Shown piece by piece: positions 63,142-64,000 of a stretch of DNA of 64,000 nt. Under the pieces are notes generated by a model. The model was not told the DNA's origin, searched no databases, and saw only the letters and a program-made list of their open reading frames with translations. Origin of the DNA: Candidatus Obscuribacterales bacterium (lineage in GTDB: Bacteria; Cyanobacteriota; Vampirovibrionia; Obscuribacterales; Obscuribacteraceae); NCBI GenBank assembly GCA_020054205.1, contig JAGVLS010000004.1, positions 62,001-126,000 of the forward strand, written 5' to 3'. A program made the translations under genes and the position numbers. The first letter of the stretch is position 1, and each line of letters begins with the position of its first letter.

Positions 63142-64000
63142 ATGGAAGAAAAACCAACTAAAGAAAAACAATCGGATATAGTCTTGAATGAAGGCATAAA
63201 TACTTTTAACAGTGACTCGCTGAAGGCGAAGCCGATAAAGTCTATAGCAAAAGAAATTCCAGCAAATGCTAGCAATCAAAAAAATTCTAAGCAAAAAGAT
63301 AAAAATTTAAAAATAAGCATAAGAGCAATCATGCTTGCTGTTTGTGTTGGCATGCTTATTAATTTGTCATTCGGTAATATTCTCGATGAATTTTATTCAA
63401 ATTACATTACATTGATAGTTGAAAAAACAGCTGGTATACATAGTGCTCACTATGTTAGTAGCGTATATGAGCTTGCTAAAGTTTATGAAAGGCATAATAA
63501 ATTATTAGAGACGGAAAAGCATTATCAAAACGCTCTGCGTATAGCTCAATTGCTCAATAATGCCGATCAATTACAAATATTACAAATCAAACGTTCATTA
63601 GCTTCCATGTATTATGGAGAAGAGAATTATCAAAAAGCATATCCTTATTATTTAACATTTTGGCAAAACAAAGCTAAATTTCAAAGTTTAGATTGGCCAG
63701 TTAAACACATGTTATTTCGCCTTAGTTATTGTGAATTAGCTACAGAAAGATATGAAGATGCATTCAAACATTTCAATCAATTATATTCTATGAGTAGCCC
63801 GAAAGAAACAGATCTTTATGCACGTTTATCATTATGGGACTTAGGCTATGGCTTTTATAAAGTCCATAGATATGATGAGGCTATCACTATATTATTGCGA
63901 GCGCTCACTGAGTATGAACATAATGAAGGAGTTAATAGCACTACCGCCAATGCAATAAGAAATTTATTGTCTGATATTGAGCAGAAATCTAAACAAGAGA
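63142..64000 (+). CDS. TPR membrane protein, truncated by the window end
   Basis: An ATG after AGG opens a frame that runs unbroken to base 64000 (286 codons so far, no stop). A Lys/Glu/Ser-rich cytosolic head (residues 1-53) is followed by one membrane helix (A-I-M-L-A-V-C-V-G-M-L-I-N-L) and then TPR helices: V-Y-E-L-A-K-V-Y-E-R-H-N, A-L-R-I-A-Q-L-L-N-N-A, A-F-K-H-F-N-Q-L, A-L-T-E-Y-E-H-N. It resembles the sensor half of the TPR kinases here, without a kinase in the visible part. Confidence 0.75.
   Translation, partial: MEEKPTKEKQSDIVLNEGINTFNSDSLKAKPIKSIAKEIPANASNQKNSKQKDKNLKISIRAIMLAVCVGMLINLSFGNILDEFYSNYITLIVEKTAGIHSAHYVSSVYELAKVYERHNKLLETEKHYQNALRIAQLLNNADQLQILQIKRSLASMYYGEENYQKAYPYYLTFWQNKAKFQSLDWPVKHMLFRLSYCELATERYEDAFKHFNQLYSMSSPKETDLYARLSLWDLGYGFYKVHRYDEAITILLRALTEYEHNEGVNSTTANAIRNLLSDIEQKSKQE

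Noticed and set aside
1..64000. tRNA, rRNA, CRISPR arrays and insertion sequences
   Set aside because: No tRNA-like TPsiC loops, rRNA segments, regularly spaced repeats or transposase frames were seen.

Overview
The window is a compact, AT-rich bacterial chromosome segment from a Gram-negative-type cell. An RND/TolC-type efflux system, two outer-membrane beta-barrel candidates and many signal-peptide proteins support a double membrane. Zinc-ribbon Ser/Thr kinases, TPR and CHAT proteins, secreted FecR-domain proteins, DUF4384 proteins and giant beta-helix surface proteins together resemble non-photosynthetic cyanobacterial relatives (Vampirovibrionia/Melainabacteria, Obscuribacterales-like). 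That placement is an inference from gene content; no rRNA, tRNA, CRISPR array or insertion sequence was seen.

Region 1 (1-16 kb) is a cell-surface locus on the minus strand. It holds a 1380-residue and a 1727-residue beta-helix protein, each ending in the same FecR-like module. The larger one carries an embedded GH17 beta-1,3-glucanase-like domain. Around them lie a second glycoside-hydrolase-like protein, a zinc-ribbon ORF without a normal start, an outer-membrane barrel, and several decayed relatives: a collapsed paralogue, a short FecR remnant, and two 5'-truncated relics meeting head to head near 2.4 kb. A cupin and a two-domain ABM protein close the left end.

Region 2 (16-31 kb) is mostly metabolic and transport: a BPL_N/DJ-1-like amidotransferase-fold protein, an EamA permease, xanthine phosphoribosyltransferase, a cytochrome P450, a TPR/aspartic protease, and a divergent RND efflux locus (adaptor and pump on minus, TolC-like channel on plus). 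A zinc-ribbon/kinase/TPR protein follows.

Region 3 (31-41 kb) mixes signalling and housekeeping: a REC-HPT-REC-REC-GGDEF regulator with a degenerate GGDEF motif, a CCA-adding-type nucleotidyltransferase with a LPG-synthase/AglD-type membrane protein, a CtpA protease, a DinB-fold protein, corrinoid adenosyltransferase and an acyl-CoA thioesterase.

Region 4 (41-59 kb) is a second envelope and signalling cluster: barrel, exported TPR-CHAT protein overlapping a FecR protein, a divergent FecR paralogue, two large GT-C-type membrane enzymes facing each other, a zinc-ribbon kinase, a zinc-ribbon membrane protein, an unknown protein, a sigma-like protein with three HhH modules, a trypsin-DUF4384 membrane protein and a secreted DUF4384 protein. 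Region 5 (59-64 kb) holds an RBBP9-like hydrolase, a Tat-exported Fe/Mn superoxide dismutase, an ACT-domain malic enzyme, a coiled-coil protein, a lipoprotein and the start of a TPR membrane protein cut by the window end. Spaces between genes are short; none exceeds 300 bases.
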